This document shows, piece after piece, positions 16,947 through 25,021 of a DNA stretch of 52,125 nucleotides. The translations under genes and the position numbers were made by a program. The stretch is taken from the NCBI GenBank assembly GCA_944375885.1, contig CALWBB010000005.1, positions 1-52,125 on the forward strand. Reading direction: 5' to 3'. The notes under the pieces are model-generated. The model saw only the letters and a program-made list of their open reading frames with translations. It was not told the DNA's origin and ran no database searches. The DNA comes from an uncultured Merdimonas sp. (GTDB lineage Bacteria > Bacillota > Clostridia > Lachnospirales > Lachnospiraceae). How positions within the stretch are numbered: the first letter of the stretch is position 1; every line of letters starts with the position of its first letter.

Positions 16947-17714
16947 ATGAATCTCGTTCGATGTGAGAAAGGACATTTTTACGACAGGGATAAGAACGGA
17001 GACCATTGCCCATACTGCGCGCAGATGGCTTCCGCCGCTTCGAGCGCTCCGTCCCCGGCTCCTGCGGCTCCCGCGCCGGGCGCGTCCGCTCCCGCTCCGA
17101 CTGCTTCTGCTCAGTCTGCTTCTGCTTCGGCTGCTTTTGCTCAGTCCAATCCAACTCCTGCTCCAGCAGCTCCCGCACAGAACGCAGCGGCAGGGCCTGC
17201 CGTTTCTCCCGCTCAGCCCATCCAGCCTCAGCCCGCTCCGGTACAGACAGCAGCGCCGCAGACCGGACAGACGGCTGCCGCAGACAGCATGATGGATACA
17301 GAGGATAACTGCACCATCGGCTACTATTCCCGCGTCATCGGCGTGGAGCCCGTGGTTGGCTGGCTCGTCTGCACCGAGGGCGAATACAAGGGAGAGAGCT
17401 TCAAGCTGAAATCCGGACGCAACTTCATCGGCCGCGCGGCCAACATGGACGTGGTCTTAAGCGCCGATCACAGCATTTCCCGCTTCAAGCACGCAGCCGT
17501 CATCTACGAGCCCCGGAGCCGCCAGTTCATCGTCACTGCCGGGGAATCCCGGGAGCTCTGCTACCTGAACGGCGACGTGGTCCTCTCCAATATGAAAATG
17601 GAAGCCTACGACGTCTTAAACCTGGGCAATACCAGCCTGATGCTGGTTCCCTGCTGCGGAAAGCGCTTTTCCTGGGAGAACGGCCTGGAAAAAGAACCGG
17701 AAGACAATGAATAA
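16947..17714 (+). CDS. Zinc-ribbon/FHA adaptor protein
   Basis: 255 residues with GAGGAGG upstream. A short metal-binding N-terminus (Cys6, His10, Cys21, Cys24; CEKGHFYDRDKNGDHCPYC) is followed by about 85 residues of Ala/Pro/Ser/Gln-rich low-complexity linker and a canonical FHA domain (about 145-240). Here the phosphothreonine-binding residues are intact: NFIGRAANMDVVLS and HSISRFKHA. It has no membrane segment. Because its FHA motif is complete, it is the best candidate to bind a phosphorylated kinase or substrate. It is co-transcribed with the PP2C gene. Confidence 0.85.
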   Translation: MNLVRCEKGHFYDRDKNGDHCPYCAQMASAASSAPSPAPAAPAPGASAPAPTASAQSASASAAFAQSNPTPAPAAPAQNAAAGPAVSPAQPIQPQPAPVQTAAPQTGQTAAADSMMDTEDNCTIGYYSRVIGVEPVVGWLVCTEGEYKGESFKLKSGRNFIGRAANMDVVLSADHSISRFKHAAVIYEPRSRQFIVTAGESRELCYLNGDVVLSNMKMEAYDVLNLGNTSLMLVPCCGKRFSWENGLEKEPEDNE

Positions 17715-17797
17715 ATTCCACATGGCGGTAAACGCAGGAGATTACGCAAACCTCCGTTTATGCAGGTCTGGCGGCCGCCTGCCAGGCGTATCGCGCA

Positions 17798-17850
17798 AAA
17801 GAGCCGGGGCTGTCCTATTTCAAAAGGGACGGTCCCGGCTCTTTCATTTT
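17798..17850 (+). terminator. Intrinsic terminator after the PP2C/FHA operon
   Basis: AGAGCCGGGGCTGTCC pairs with GGGACGGTCCCGGCTCT around a loop, followed by TTTC and a long T-rich stretch. Confidence 0.85.
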
Positions 17851-17894
17851 CGATTTTTTATTTTCGATTTTTTATTTTCTATTTTTTATTTTCG
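17847..17894 (+). repeat. T-rich 14-bp tandem repeat
   Basis: TTTTCGATTTTTTA occurs twice exactly and once with one change (TTTTCTATTTTTTA), followed by a partial fourth unit. It extends the terminator T tract and fills the gap to the next gene. Confidence 0.8.
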
Positions 17895-17921
17895 TTTTCC
17901 CGTTTTCTGCTTTTCCACTTT

Positions 17922-19196
17922 TCACGGCTCCAGCGGATACTGCCCGATTAACTTCCGCACCTCGGCCCCATTCTGCTCTGGATTCGCGCACTGGAGGATA
18001 AAGGCCCTGCGCCTGGCGCAGATCCTCTCTCCTTCTTCGGAAAGCTCATATTCCTCCAGGGTATAACCTGTCACCACCCCGTACTCATTCAGGATATATT
18101 CTTCCACGGCCCCAGCGTCAGCAGGATTCTCCTTTCCTTCAGATCCCTCCTGAAAGGTCTCATAATCCCTGCCATACTCTACCGAGTATACCGTCTGCCC
18201 GCCTCTGGTTTCTTCCGTAATCTGCTCAATGGCTTCTGTCTGAAAACTCAGCATTCCTGCGTAGGGCTGCAGCGTAGATCCCATGCTGTGGTCTGTCTCC
18301 TGCGTCCAGCTTCCGTCCAGCATGACATGCCACTCCAGTTCCGCGTCCCGCCAGCCCTCCCGACAGACGTCTCCCGTCACCGGATCGAGAACCGATGTAT
18401 ACAGATAATCCGGCGTAATCCAGTAATAGCAATGGGTAATTCCCCCGTTCTGATAGGGCTCATTTTCGTCCTCCCCGATTTCCCGGTAGAAGCACTCCAG
18501 CTTCACGCTTTCCAGCTCTCCATATCTGTCCCGGCCCTCCTTTATTGCTGCCACAGCTTCCCTCTCCTCCTCTGTCAGGCTGCCGTTAAAAACAATGGCG
18601 TTTCCCGAGAAGGTACGAAGAATCCCACAGCCTGCAAAGAGAGCAAAGACTGTAAGCAAAACTGCACAGATACCTGCAATCACCTTTCCGTACCGCACAG
18701 CCGTTTTTTCCGTCTCCTCCTCCAGGGACCAGGCATAGGGAAGATATGCCAGATGACAGAGGAACCAATAAAACAAAGCCGCCAAAACCGCCGCAATAAA
18801 GGCCCGGATATCTCGAATGCCCCAGTATCCCCAGGCGCCAAACAGCATCCAGAATCCGGCCAGTATCCCATTGCTGATAAACATTCTCCTGCCGCTCTTA
18901 GACCCGGCGCATTCCTGGGTTCCATGGTAGCAGCTGTAAAGAAAGCGCCCCAGATCAATGACAGCTATGATTCCCAAAACCAGGCCCGTCAGCAGCTGAA
19001 GGGGAACCGCCACAGCCGGACTGTCTGTCAGATAAATATTCCAGAGATACAGAGCCGCCACGAACGCATACAGAATGCCCGACAAAATCCGGTAACTCCA
19101 ATAATACCCTTTCCTCTCAATTTCTTTCATTCTCTCATCGCCCGCAGTCCACTCCGGGGCGCACAAGGCGTTCCACAAAATCCATTCCCGTTTCAT
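17922..19196 (-). CDS. Membrane protein of unknown function, partner of a small HTH regulator
   Basis: 424 residues with GGAGGAGGG upstream. About five membrane segments (near 33-54, 60-82, 105-125, 128-150 and 168-190) are followed by a domain of about 230 residues, probably outside, with acidic and aromatic residues and no catalytic motif I recognise. It starts 20 bases after a 68-residue HTH gene. In Clostridia such YozG-like HTH regulators often sit directly before membrane proteins of unknown role, so the pair is probably a self-controlled unit. The C-terminal part looks like a domain that measures something outside the cell; this is inference only. Confidence 0.65.
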   Translation of the reverse strand: MKREWILWNALCAPEWTAGDERMKEIERKGYYWSYRILSGILYAFVAALYLWNIYLTDSPAVAVPLQLLTGLVLGIIAVIDLGRFLYSCYHGTQECAGSKSGRRMFISNGILAGFWMLFGAWGYWGIRDIRAFIAAVLAALFYWFLCHLAYLPYAWSLEEETEKTAVRYGKVIAGICAVLLTVFALFAGCGILRTFSGNAIVFNGSLTEEEREAVAAIKEGRDRYGELESVKLECFYREIGEDENEPYQNGGITHCYYWITPDYLYTSVLDPVTGDVCREGWRDAELEWHVMLDGSWTQETDHSMGSTLQPYAGMLSFQTEAIEQITEETRGGQTVYSVEYGRDYETFQEGSEGKENPADAGAVEEYILNEYGVVTGYTLEEYELSEEGERICARRRAFILQCANPEQNGAEVRKLIGQYPLEP

Positions 19197-19216
19197 CCTG
19201 TCCCTCCTCCCGTTTT

Positions 19217-19423
19217 CTAGTCTTCCCAGAATAATTCATCCAGTGTCTTTCCCAGCACATGACAGATGCTCAGGCAGAGATTCAGCGAAGGATTATAATC
19301 GCCCCGCTCGATCATGTTGATGGTCTGCCTGGATACCCCTGCCTTGCGCGCCAGTTCCTCCTGGGACAGATCAAGCTCTGCCCGGGCAGCCTTCAGCCTC
19401 AGGTTCTTTTTCAATGCTTCCAC
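19217..19423 (-). CDS. Small Cro/C1-type HTH regulator
   Basis: 68 residues, almost all helix-turn-helix (LSQEELARKAGVSRQTINMI), the compact YozG/YgzD type. The start is GTG at 19423, with AGAGGA about 8 bases upstream. These small repressors usually control their own operon. It is preceded by a strong promoter and followed by the 424-residue membrane protein. Confidence 0.88.
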   Translation of the reverse strand: MEALKKNLRLKAARAELDLSQEELARKAGVSRQTINMIERGDYNPSLNLCLSICHVLGKTLDELFWED

Positions 19424-19447
19424 CTCAGTTTTCCTCTTTCTACTTTC

Positions 19448-19476
19448 ATAGTACTGTTTATCCGATATTTTGTCAA
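19448..19476 (-). promoter_or_regulatory. Sigma-A promoter of the HTH/membrane-protein pair
   Basis: Minus strand TTGACA (19471-19476), a 17-base spacer, TACTAT (19448-19453). Confidence 0.8.
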
Positions 19477-19500
19477 TTATATTTTACATATATTCCATCA

Positions 19501-19526
19501 AAAAGCCCGGTGAAATCCACCGGGCA
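19501..19526 (-). terminator. Intrinsic terminator after rbsK
   Basis: Minus strand GCCCGGTG, loop GATTT, CACCGGGC, then TTTTT. Confidence 0.85.
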
Positions 19527-19559
19527 AATACATCCGATATGTAACTTGAATTAGTTATC

Positions 19560-20465
19560 CTAACTGATCTGTGGAAGCTGGTATTCTTCTACTTCCTTCC
19601 GATAAGGGATCGATGGCGCGGCGCCTGCTCTGGTTACAGCAATGGCTGACGCCCTGGCAGCCATCTCCATTGCCCTTTCTGCCGGCTCTCCGGCCGCGAT
19701 GCCGGCGATAAAATATCCAGTAAAGGTATCCCCGGCTGCCGTCGTATCCACTGCCTTCACGCGGTACGCCTGCTGGCGGATCTTCCGGCTGCCGTCCGCA
19801 TAGATGGAACCCTTGGAGCCCAGGGTCAGCACAATGACAGCTCCCGGAAAGCGTTCTACCAGTCTATCCGCCAGAACCTCTCCCGCTGTCTCCTCTGTAT
19901 TCAGGATCTGTTCCGCCTCCACCTCGTTCAGGAGGAAATAGTCCACATCATTCAACGGCAGGGTTGAAATCTTCTCATCCATAGGCGAGGGATTCAAAAT
20001 TACCTTCATTCCTCTCTCATGAGCCTTCTCCATAATATAAGCCAGCTCATTGATCTCGTTCTGCAGGACGATATAATCCCCTGCGTCAAACCTGGCGATG
20101 ACCTCCTCCACCTGTTTTCTGGTAATGGCCTGATTGGCGCCTCCGTATAAGATGATACAGTTATCGCCATCCCGATCGTTTTGGATAATAGCGTTGCCAG
20201 AACGAACCTCTGCAAGAACCGATACCATCTCCGTATGCACTCCCGCTTCCTCCATCTGTTCCAGCAGAAAACGGCCATCCATTCCAATAGCTCCGGCATG
20301 GTAGGTATCCGCTCCCGCTTTAGCCAGGGCGATGGACTGATTCAGTCCCTTTCCGCCGCTAAATACCTGCAAAGACTGGGAGGAGATCGTCTCTCCCTTC
20401 TGCACAAAATGTTCTACCTTATAGGTATAATCGATATTCAGAGATCCAAAGCACAATACTTTCAT
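19560..20465 (-). CDS. rbsK: Ribokinase-type sugar kinase (PfkB family)
   Basis: 301 residues. PfkB signatures: FGSLNIDYTYKVEHFV near the N-terminus, SGGKGLNQSIALAKAG (first PfkB motif), and DTTAAGDTFTGYF near residue 250 with the catalytic Asp. This fits ribokinase, which phosphorylates ribose at O5 with ATP, though related PfkB kinases for other sugars cannot be excluded. It lies 81 bases downstream of a broken hxlB-like gene on the same strand, suggesting an older sugar-phosphate operon. No ribose transporter is nearby. Its own promoter is not obvious. Confidence 0.85.
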   Translation of the reverse strand: MKVLCFGSLNIDYTYKVEHFVQKGETISSQSLQVFSGGKGLNQSIALAKAGADTYHAGAIGMDGRFLLEQMEEAGVHTEMVSVLAEVRSGNAIIQNDRDGDNCIILYGGANQAITRKQVEEVIARFDAGDYIVLQNEINELAYIMEKAHERGMKVILNPSPMDEKISTLPLNDVDYFLLNEVEAEQILNTEETAGEVLADRLVERFPGAVIVLTLGSKGSIYADGSRKIRQQAYRVKAVDTTAAGDTFTGYFIAGIAAGEPAERAMEMAARASAIAVTRAGAAPSIPYRKEVEEYQLPQIS

Positions 20466-20546
20466 AAGATATTATCTCCTTTTCTTAGGATTCTTCCAGC
20501 GCTAGCCTTTTACTGTCTTCATATTACACTGCCTCACTTTTGATGT

Positions 20547-20813
20547 CTACTCTATGTTTGCGTGATATGCTCTCATCTTTTCCGATGTCAAGCCAAGCCG
20601 ATCCATCAGCACCAGCACGGCCGCGTCGCAGACCAGCTGGGCGCTCTGCTCAAAAAGGCTTCCCATAGGCTGAATAGACGCGGAATTTCCTTCTTTGCCC
20701 CTCTTTCCCGCATCCTTGTCCGGCGCTTCGATCAGAACCTTTGTGCGGGCATATTCGGAAAGGGCAGACTGTTCCATTGCTGTAGTTAACACTTTTCCCT
20801 CCACAGTTTTCAA
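20547..20813 (-). pseudogene. hxlB: C-terminal remnant of 6-phospho-3-hexuloisomerase (SIS domain)
   Basis: 88 residues. The last 60 (SIQPMGSLFEQSAQLVCDA and on) match the C-terminal end of HxlB isomerases, which are about 185 residues long and convert hexulose 6-phosphate to fructose 6-phosphate in the ribulose monophosphate route. The N-terminal half with the sugar-binding SIS core is absent, and the sequence upstream is AT-rich non-coding DNA leading into a dispersed repeat. It could be expressed as a short peptide but cannot be an isomerase. Confidence 0.7.
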
Positions 20814-20935
20814 AATTTCTTTTGGTCAGTCTATCATCTCATTCTGAAAGATACAAGAACTTTTCCCATTAAACTTGAGAATCCAATTTTGCTTCCGGCA
20901 TCCATGTCCAAAAGGCTTGGGCCAGTTTCGGTAAA

Positions 20936-21222
20936 ATATTTTACATATACTATTTTTTTTCCGCTCTGATATACAAAAACATGTGCTGATAGGCCAAAAA
21001 CACCTCTTTTTCCGGAAAAACATATCAGAATTGTACATATGGAAATTTTTCAGTCTGCCATGTACAAAATTTAGCAGATCCTTGGATATACACAGCACTT
21101 TTTTCTGCATATGGAAAATATGTGAATGAACTCCGCTTTTTTCGCAGGAAAACGCCAGTTTTTCAGCAGAATTGTATAGTACGGGCGAATTTTTCCCTAT
21201 ATGTCTAAACGCAGAGCGTGGG
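20936..21222. repeat. AT-rich dispersed repeat, copy A
   Basis: About 285 bases that align along their whole length with 32586-32869 in the same orientation, with many substitutions and a few indels. Shared landmarks are ACATATAC at the left, GATATNCAAAAACA, GAATTGTANATAT, CTTGGATATAC, CATATGGAAAATA or TATATGGAAAATA, and ATATGT(CT)AAACGC at the right. It is much more AT-rich than the flanks. It lies between the hxlB remnant and the deacetylase gene. An open frame on the minus strand (20826-21110) is judged non-coding. The remaining 20814-20935 shows nothing recognisable. Confidence 0.8.
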
Positions 21223-21329
21223 AGTGCTTATGGGAGCGCAGTACCTGCCTCGCGGCCCTGAATCTGAATGTTCCGCGCATAGTCCTGAATATACGCCTCA
21301 TATATTTATCAAAAACGGAACTCCGCCTC

Positions 21330-22154
21330 ATGAAATTATCCTTTACGTCTTTCAAAAAATCCCTTCACACCCTCGGACCGCTTCTCCTCCTGCTGCTGGC
21401 CTATTTCGCCGGCCAGGCCGCCGCGTACCTGTCGGCAGAAACCGCCAGCGTCGCCACGGAAAGCGCCGCATCAGCCAGCTGGGGCCTAAGCTTCCAGGAG
21501 GAAGGAAAGCCGCCCGTGGCCAACGCCTCCGCCTCCTATCTCTCCCAATATGATGCCTACTACATAGAAGAAACGGAAGAAAAAAAGATTTACCTGACCT
21601 TTGACTGCGGCTTTGAAAACGGCTGTACGCCTGCGATTCTGGATACTCTGAAAAAGCATAACGCTCTGGCCGCCTTCTTTATCGTGGGCAACTATCTGGA
21701 GACGAGCCCGGAGCTGGTAAAGCGCATGGTGGACGAAGGCCACATCGTCGGAAATCACACCTATCACCACCCCGACATGTCCAAAATCAGCACGAAGGAA
21801 GCCTTCGCAGAAGAGCTTGAATCCCTGGAGGCCCTTTATGAGGAGACTGTCGGCCAGTCCATGGCGAAATACTACCGGCCGCCCCAGGGCGTCTACAGCG
21901 AGACGAATCTCCAGATGGCGCAGGATCTGGGCTACCAGACCTTTTTCTGGAGCCTGGCCTACGTGGACTGGTACCAGGACGACCAGCCCACGAAGGAGGA
22001 GGCCTTCGCAAAGCTCATTCCCCGGATTCATCCAGGAGCCGTGGTGCTGCTCCATAACACCTCCCAGACTAACGCAGAGATCCTCGACGAGCTGCTGACA
22101 AAGTGGGAGGAGCTGGGCTATACCTTTCATCCGTTAAGCGAGCTGTGCGGGTAA
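21330..22154 (+). CDS. Polysaccharide deacetylase, PdaA-like
   Basis: 274 residues from ATG at 21330, chosen because it gives a normal N-terminal membrane anchor (MKLSFTSFKKSLHTLGPLLL); upstream in-frame codons run into the repeat. The NodB-type domain (about 80-270) has TFDCGFENG, where TFDDG is usual, HIVGNHTYHHPD (metal-binding His pair), RPPQGVYS, and HPGAVVLLHN near the end. The DCGFE variant is typical of PdaA, which removes the N-acetyl group from muramic acid during muramic delta-lactam formation in the spore cortex. That fits a spore former. The ribosome binding site is weak. Confidence 0.82.
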   Translation: MKLSFTSFKKSLHTLGPLLLLLLAYFAGQAAAYLSAETASVATESAASASWGLSFQEEGKPPVANASASYLSQYDAYYIEETEEKKIYLTFDCGFENGCTPAILDTLKKHNALAAFFIVGNYLETSPELVKRMVDEGHIVGNHTYHHPDMSKISTKEAFAEELESLEALYEETVGQSMAKYYRPPQGVYSETNLQMAQDLGYQTFFWSLAYVDWYQDDQPTKEEAFAKLIPRIHPGAVVLLHNTSQTNAEILDELLTKWEELGYTFHPLSELCG

Positions 22155-22217
22155 CAGGAGGCTCCATGCTCACGGATGATATGAATACTTGTCGCCGGAC
22201 ACCTGCGCAGTCTTGTC

Positions 22218-22246
22218 TTGACAAACGCACATAGATCGTGTATAGT
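22218..22246 (+). promoter_or_regulatory. Sigma-A promoter of the GntR/ABC operon
   Basis: TTGACA (22218-22223), a 17-base spacer, TATAGT (22241-22246). Confidence 0.8.
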
Positions 22247-22333
22247 GTGCTTATAGAAACATCACACTTAATTTCCATTCATGCAAAAGAATCAAGAATT
22301 GCAGGCTGCCCCTGCGTGATTCAGGAGAAACCG

Positions 22334-22717
22334 ATGAAAATACTGATTTCCAATACCTCTGACACCCCGCTTTACCAGCAGATCAAGGATCAGATCACAG
22401 ACGCGATACTGAAGGGCGAGCTAAAGGAAGGGGATCCGCTGCCCTCGATCCGCTCCTTCGCCAACGACCTGCGGGTCAGTGTCCTGACCATCCGGCGGGT
22501 CTACGACGACCTGGAGCAGGAGGGCTATGTGCACAGCCAGATCGGAGTCGGCACCTTCGTCTCCACCGGAAACGCGGAGCTTCTGCGGGAAGCCAGACGC
22601 CGCCTGGTGGAGCAGAAAATGGCCGATATGATCCGGACAGCGAAATCCCTGGGAATCAGCAGGCAGGAGCTGCATGAGATGATGGAAATCCTTTACGAGG
22701 AGGAACCGGGAACATGA
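22334..22717 (+). CDS. GntR-family regulator, YtrA type
   Basis: 127 residues from ATG at 22334 with AGGAG 7-8 bases upstream. The winged helix occupies residues about 8-75 (TPLYQQIKDQITDAILKGEL, LPSIRSFANDLRVSVLTIRR, GYVHSQIGVGTFVS). Only about 50 residues follow, the short effector-less tail of the YtrA subfamily, which represses ABC exporters linked to cell-wall antibiotics. Its stop overlaps the start of the ATPase gene (ATGA), so the regulator is made with its target operon. Confidence 0.88.
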   Translation: MKILISNTSDTPLYQQIKDQITDAILKGELKEGDPLPSIRSFANDLRVSVLTIRRVYDDLEQEGYVHSQIGVGTFVSTGNAELLREARRRLVEQKMADMIRTAKSLGISRQELHEMMEILYEEEPGT

Positions 22718-23592
22718 AGAATCTTCTGGAAATACAGAATCTGAACAAGACCTACCGGAATTTTGCCCTGCGGGATGTCTCCTTTACCCTGCCCGAGGGC
22801 TGTATCACCGGCTTTATCGGGCCCAATGGAGCCGGGAAGACCACCGTGCTGAAAACCATCCTGGGACTGACCCCAAAAGATTCCGGCGTCATCCGGTTCT
22901 TCGGCCGGGACGAGGACGCCGGTTCCCGCGCCGTCCGGGAGCGCCTGGGCGTCGTCTTCGACAGCGGCGGCTTCTATGAGGAACTGAGTCTGATGGAAAT
23001 GAAATCGCTGGCAGCAGCCGCCTATCCCTCCTGGGATGAACAGGAATTTTGCCGCCTGCTGGAACGCTTTTCCTTAAATCCCCGGCAGAAAATCCGCACC
23101 CTCTCCAAGGGGATGCGCATGAAATATTCGCTCGCCCTGGCGCTCTCCCACCGGGCAGAGCTGCTCATCATGGACGAACCCACCAGCGGCCTGGACCCGC
23201 TCATCCGCAGGCAGCTGCTGGACATCTTAAGAGAGTACATGGAACGGGGCGGGCGGGGCGTCTTTTTCTCCACCCACATTACCTCGGATCTCGATCGGCT
23301 GGCAGACATGCTGATCCTCATCGACCATGGAAAAATCGTTTTTCAGGAGGATAAGGATTCCCTGCTGGAGCGTTACCGGATCGTGAAGGGAGACCTAGGA
23401 GCCTTAAACGACTCCGTCCTTCCGCTTCTTTCCAATCTTTCCCGGACTGCCTTCGGCTTCACCGCCGTCACGGACAGGCCGGAGGAGATCCGCCGTGCCA
23501 TGCCGGACGCCCTGCTGGAGCGCGCGTCCATCGACGACATCATGCTCAGTAATATCGAAGGAGGAAAAAACTATGCTGCTTTCGCTGATTAA
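22714..23592 (+). CDS. ABC transporter ATP-binding protein
   Basis: 292 residues. Walker A GPNGAGKTT (about 38-46), Q-loop region, signature LSKGMRMKYSLALALSH in place of LSGGQ, Walker B LLIMDEPTSGLDP, and H-loop FFSTHI. The tail of about 80 residues is typical of ATPases serving small ABC-2 permeases. The gene overlaps the permease start by 20 bases. With the YtrA-type regulator upstream this is probably an exporter or immunity pump responding to envelope stress; the substrate cannot be read from the sequence. Confidence 0.9.
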   Translation: MKNLLEIQNLNKTYRNFALRDVSFTLPEGCITGFIGPNGAGKTTVLKTILGLTPKDSGVIRFFGRDEDAGSRAVRERLGVVFDSGGFYEELSLMEMKSLAAAAYPSWDEQEFCRLLERFSLNPRQKIRTLSKGMRMKYSLALALSHRAELLIMDEPTSGLDPLIRRQLLDILREYMERGGRGVFFSTHITSDLDRLADMLILIDHGKIVFQEDKDSLLERYRIVKGDLGALNDSVLPLLSNLSRTAFGFTAVTDRPEEIRRAMPDALLERASIDDIMLSNIEGGKNYAAFAD

Positions 23593-24217
23593 AAAGGATC
23601 TGCTGCTCACCTGGAAATACATCCTGCTCATGGCGGCGCTTTGCTGCTTCTATCCGCTCTTTATCCTCCACAATCTGAAAGGGGAGGCGGCGGCTTACGC
23701 CGGGAGCTTAAGCTTCTCTGTGATGACCCTTTTCGCCGTCCTCTTTTCCCTGCTGCAGGCTTTTCAGAAAGAGGCCATGTATCCAAAAGCCGCTGCCTGG
23801 CTCTGCGCCCTGCCCTACTCCCGCCGGGATCTGGTTCTGTCCAAATACCTTTATTTTCTGGGCGTCTATCTGCTCTGCTGCCTGATCTACGGAGCCGAGA
23901 CGCTTCTTGTCCCGAGCCTCGGAGCTTTTGGCCCTGCGCAGATCATTCCTGTCTTCGCAGGCGCCGCCCTCCTTTTTGGAATCTATCTGCCCTTCCAGTA
24001 CCGCCTGGGCTATGAATTTACGAAATACTTCTTCCTGTTCGCGATCCTGATCGTCTCTTTCCTGCTGCCCATGCTTTTCCGTCGCCTGCCTCAAAAGCTG
24101 CCCGCGTTCCGGATGAGCCCCGGCGCGCTCTCTATCCTGCTCGTACTCAGCGCCGCCCTGCTCGCCGCGTCCGCGGCGTTGTCCGTCCACTTCTATAAAA
24201 AGAGAGCGTTGCTATGA
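23573..24217 (+). CDS. ABC-2 type permease
   Basis: 214 residues from ATG at 23573, preceded by GAAGGAGG; longer frames start inside the ATPase gene without a ribosome site. Six membrane segments (near 15-35, 42-64, 95-118, 125-145, 155-175 and 185-207). The N-terminus MLLSLIKKDLLLTWKY is typical of the ABC2_membrane_5 group that pairs with YtrA-controlled ATPases. It forms the membrane half of the exporter encoded just upstream. Confidence 0.85.
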   Translation: MLLSLIKKDLLLTWKYILLMAALCCFYPLFILHNLKGEAAAYAGSLSFSVMTLFAVLFSLLQAFQKEAMYPKAAAWLCALPYSRRDLVLSKYLYFLGVYLLCCLIYGAETLLVPSLGAFGPAQIIPVFAGAALLFGIYLPFQYRLGYEFTKYFFLFAILIVSFLLPMLFRRLPQKLPAFRMSPGALSILLVLSAALLAASAALSVHFYKKRALL

Positions 24218-24219
24218 AC

Positions 24220-24576
24220 TCAGTCCAGATCCCGGATATTCATCTTATCCAGCATTTTCTTCTTCCGCTTCTTCTCCCGGCAGATATAATAGACTGCCAG
24301 TAAAATCAGCGTCGGCACATTCAGGAACAGGAACATCAGCAGAAAGCCCACAAGTATGTTCGCGGCAGCGCCCGGCACCTGGCTGGTCCCTCCCGCGATC
24401 TGCAGGGCAAAGATCAGGCATAAAATCAGCGACCACAGAAACGTAATGCCTGGCGGCACCAGCCCCGGCCACCGGCTCTCCAGCCGTGCCAGAAAAATCT
24501 CCAGCACCGCCAGGCCCACCGGAATCCCCACTACCAATAAAAACAAAACGACCGTACTTATAAATGTTATCTCCAT
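24220..24576 (-). CDS. Small three-pass membrane protein, partner of DUF2089 regulator
   Basis: 118 residues with three hydrophobic segments (about 5-27, 43-63, 74-96) and a very basic C-terminal tail (CREKKRKKKMLDKM). No named family recognised. The gene starts 3 bases after the stop of the DUF2089 gene, so the two form an operon. It converges with the ABC permease gene, with 2 bases between. Confidence 0.7.
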   Translation of the reverse strand: MEITFISTVVLFLLVVGIPVGLAVLEIFLARLESRWPGLVPPGITFLWSLILCLIFALQIAGGTSQVPGAAANILVGFLLMFLFLNVPTLILLAVYYICREKKRKKKMLDKMNIRDLD

Positions 24577-24579
24577 CCC

Positions 24580-24879
24580 CTACTCCTCCTTTTGGATCTT
24601 CCGGTATTCTGTAATCAGAATCTTCGCCGTGTCAAAATCCAGCTTCTCATTCACTGCCAGCCGCTTGATAAGCGCCACATAAGGATCATTTTCCTTCTCC
24701 TCACTGATCCGGATCTTCTGGATCAGCCGGTCCAGGCGCAGGCGGACCGTAGGGTAGGTCACCTCATACTGATGGGCGATCTCCTTTAAAGACCCTGACG
24801 CCAGGATAAAATTCCGGATAAACGACACATCCTCCGGTTCCAGATCCGCCATCCACTCCGGTACAACTTCTATCGCCAT
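24580..24879 (-). CDS. DUF2089-type HTH regulator
   Basis: 99 residues from ATG at 24879, chosen because AAAGGAGG precedes it by 6 bases; the longer frame starts before the promoter. The core matches DUF2089 (EDVSFIRNFILASGSLKEIA, YEVTYPTVRLRLDRLIQKI), a sigma-like helix-turn-helix. The zinc-ribbon N-terminus of longer family members is absent. It is the first gene of a two-gene operon with a small membrane protein and is probably self-regulated through the AT-rich palindromic promoter region. Confidence 0.8.
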   Translation of the reverse strand: MAIEVVPEWMADLEPEDVSFIRNFILASGSLKEIAHQYEVTYPTVRLRLDRLIQKIRISEEKENDPYVALIKRLAVNEKLDFDTAKILITEYRKIQKEE

Positions 24880-24904
24880 TTCATCGCCTCCTTTAATAAT
24901 ATTA

Positions 24905-24933
24905 AGTATATTATTTAATTTTATTAAAGTCAA
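24905..24933 (-). promoter_or_regulatory. Sigma-A promoter of the DUF2089 operon
   Basis: Minus strand TTGACT (24928-24933), a 17-base spacer, TATACT (24905-24910). Overlapping TTTAATAAAATTAAA and TTAATATTATTAAA are near-palindromes and possible operators. Confidence 0.75.
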
Positions 24934-25021
24934 TATAAAATTTATATTTTCATTTTTTACTTTCTGCCGCAAAAGATATCCGCGCACCCGGGAAAAAATC
25001 ATAGAAAAAATACCCGCCCCG

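Noticed and set aside
343..17714. Type VI or type VII secretion cluster, because of FHA, kinase and PP2C genes
   Set aside because: No secretion ATPase, WXG100, sheath, tube or baseplate gene found.
20826..21110. 94-codon minus-strand frame in repeat copy A, partly similar to the frame in copy B
   Set aside because: Differences between the copies are mostly amino-acid changing and there is no ribosome site, so the similarity is explained by the DNA repeat.
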